The translations under genes and the position numbers were made by a program. DNA of 39,501 nt from Clostridia bacterium (GTDB lineage Bacteria; Bacillota; Clostridia; UBA1212; UBA1255). Shown piece by piece: positions 38,159 through 39,501 of the stretch. Where the stretch lies: NCBI GenBank assembly GCA_016287565.1, contig JAEFAM010000018.1, positions 1 to 39,501 of the forward strand, written 5' to 3'. The number at the start of each line of letters is the position of its first letter. Position 1 is the stretch's first letter. The notes beneath the pieces were generated by a model. The model searched no databases. It was not told where the DNA came from and worked only from the letters and a program-made list of their open reading frames with translations.

Positions 38159-39501
38159 TCGCCTTCACCCCGTCATACTCCACCTTGCCGGTCTCGGTGA
38201 TGTACTCCAGGGGCAGCCCGTATTCGCGCTCGTAGATCTCCTTCCAGATCTCGTAGTTCGTTGACATCAGGCGGCGCACGTTCTCCTTTTCGGACAATGC
38301 CGGGTCGGGAAGGATGGGCTCGGAGACGATCACCGTGTACTCCTGCACCGCGAAGCCGTCGTCGTCAAGGTACCCTGAATCCCGCATCACTATAAAGCAG
38401 GGGAGCACGGGGACGTTGTTGCGGGCCGCGAACGTGAACGCGCCTCTCTTGAACGGCCTGGGCTTTCTGTAATTCCACCACATTGCCTGCTCGGGGTAGA
38501 TCAGGACAAAATGACCGTCCTGCAGTATCTGGTCCGTGGATTTTATAAACTTCTTCAGCGTGTCCTTGTTCGACGACAGGGGCAGCGTGTGGCAATGCCG
38601 CATCAGGAAGCCGTAGAAGCCGGGGAAGGAAGTGTAGTTGCCCTCGCGGATGACGCGGTAGAAAGTGCGCTTGGGCTGTTCAGCCGCCTCGTATACCATC
38701 TGGATCGCGAAGCTGTCCAGGGCGTTGAAGTGGTTGCAGGTGATGATCGCGCCGGAGGAGAGGTTCTGGAAATTCTCTATGCCGCGGATCTCCTTCAGTA
38801 TGAACTTGTTCTCCTTCGTGAGCCGGTTGATGAACCGCCGGGCAAACATGAACGCCGCCTTGGTCTGCATCTTCTGGATGATGTTGCTGCGGTAATATTC
38901 GATCTCGTCGGGCATAAGGACTCTTGACGGAGGATCCGACTCCACGTCCTCGAAGAAATTGCCGCGGCGCTCGAAATCTTCTATCTTCTGAACGATCTCC
39001 ACCCGGTCAAGCGACCTGGACTGGTTGACTACTTCTATAAAATTGTTCTCTTTTTCCGTCTCGATACGCGCCGTTTCCAAAAGTTTTTCGCCTCCTGCCT
39101 TGTCCCTCTCCCGCTGCTCGTCGGTATATGCCGCCTGGTTCGCCCTGAGTTCATCGTACACTTCCGTCCAGGCAGCGTATTTCCAGAATATGTCTCCGTG
39201 CTTGCAGTCCGGGTAGTTCCAGGGCTTACTGAACAGGCAGTAGTGGATTATCTTGGCCTCTTCGATAGGGAAGGGAATGTTGTCCAGCACTTCCGTGTTC
39301 CAGCGCTGGTTCAGCCAGTAGACGTGGTCCTTGCAGATGACGTTCAGGTAGTCCTCGTCCTGGGTCACCACGAAATTGTACAGCTGCAGATAGTGTATGA
39401 ACTTGTCCAGGATGAACCGCATCCTGAATTCTTCACGATTGATCAGCACTATGCCTGCGTTGAAGAAATTGTACCGGGAGATGCCGAGCGCTTTCTCCAC
39501 G
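38148..39501 (-). CDS. Fusion of GT8-family glycosyltransferase (C-terminal part) and PlsC-type acyltransferase; 5' end outside window
   Basis: The open frame runs to the right window edge; the first GTG at 39500 is probably internal. The N-terminal 120 visible residues match the C-terminal half of GT8 enzymes: NFFNAGIVLINREEFR, TQDEDYLNVIC and KIIHYCLFSKPWNY. A charged linker (about 125-200) leads to a PlsC/LPLAT domain with CNHFNALDSFA (the NHX4D motif, about 254-264), and YPEQAMWW (about 333-340) for the later block. It would combine sugar transfer with acylation of a glycerophosphate- or glycolipid-type acceptor at the inner membrane face. The stop codon lies within a hairpin of the adjoining repeat array. 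Confidence 0.88.
   Translation of the reverse strand, partial: VEKALGISRYNFFNAGIVLINREEFRMRFILDKFIHYLQLYNFVVTQDEDYLNVICKDHVYWLNQRWNTEVLDNIPFPIEEAKIIHYCLFSKPWNYPDCKHGDIFWKYAAWTEVYDELRANQAAYTDEQRERDKAGGEKLLETARIETEKENNFIEVVNQSRSLDRVEIVQKIEDFERRGNFFEDVESDPPSRVLMPDEIEYYRSNIIQKMQTKAAFMFARRFINRLTKENKFILKEIRGIENFQNLSSGAIITCNHFNALDSFAIQMVYEAAEQPKRTFYRVIREGNYTSFPGFYGFLMRHCHTLPLSSNKDTLKKFIKSTDQILQDGHFVLIYPEQAMWWNYRKPRPFKRGAFTFAARNNVPVLPCFIVMRDSGYLDDDGFAVQEYTVIVSEPILPDPALSEKENVRRLMSTNYEIWKEIYEREYGLPLEYITETGKVEYDGVKAIET

Overview
The window looks like a chromosomal segment from an uncultured, moderately high-GC Gram-positive anaerobe of the Clostridia, possibly an Oscillospiraceae-like or Christensenellales-like gut lineage; this assignment is inference. 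Supporting signs are consensus sigma-A promoters, strong GGAGG ribosome binding sites, a CIRCE operator, lipoprotein and Pro/Thr-rich cell-surface linkers, a class A penicillin-binding protein, an L,D-transpeptidase and a dlt-like surface-acylation cassette. No phage gene, transposase, CRISPR array or rRNA was seen.

Layout. (1) 1-5084, minus strand: an SGNH esterase cut by the window edge, a homodimeric ABC exporter, and a regulatory pair made of an XRE-HTH/sigma-region-4 fusion protein and a single-pass membrane protein. The regulator gene is preceded by a row of palindromes spaced 21 bp apart (5107-5258). (2) 5348-6452: an intergenic repeat cluster of short hairpins joined by a constant 8-nt linker, flanking four 83-bp tandem repeats. 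(3) 6550-9526: a class A PBP with its own promoter, tRNA-Leu(UAG), tRNA-Ala(GGC), and then an unusual tRNA-derived hairpin and structured element. (4) 9735-13824: two coupled membrane-anchored proteins of unknown function and an L,D-transpeptidase interrupted by an in-frame TGA. (5) 13906-33564: thirteen plus-strand genes with gaps under 90 bp and many 4-bp overlaps. They encode two GH99/71-like proteins (one cytoplasmic, one secreted and anchored), two GH78 alpha-L-rhamnosidase-family proteins (one lipoprotein, one cytoplasmic), an orphan solute-binding lipoprotein, an anchored beta-sandwich protein, an Asp/Glu-racemase-family enzyme, a membrane-anchored transglutaminase-like protein, an adenylation enzyme, an acyl carrier protein, an MBOAT acyltransferase, an SGNH-fold protein with Cys in place of Ser, and a small lipoprotein. 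(6) 33669-36466: an ECF sigma factor coupled to a membrane protein built like the one at 2680-4635. (7) 36559-38158: a CIRCE-controlled Hsp20 gene and a second copy of the repeat cluster. (8) 38148 to the end: a GT8 glycosyltransferase/PlsC acyltransferase fusion, cut by the window edge.

How it may fit together (inference). The central run looks like one glycan-processing and surface-modification locus. Rhamnosidase and GH99-like enzymes act on rhamnose- or mannose-type glycans inside and outside the cell. An adenylation/carrier/MBOAT/SGNH relay resembles the D-alanylation pathway in architecture but differs in the adenylation-pocket motif and in the terminal nucleophile, so its acyl group may not be D-Ala. 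Two independent sigma-like/membrane-protein pairs border the region.

The two most unusual non-coding signals are the paired hairpin-array clusters and the inverted-repeat and structured element fused to the 3' end of tRNA-Ala.
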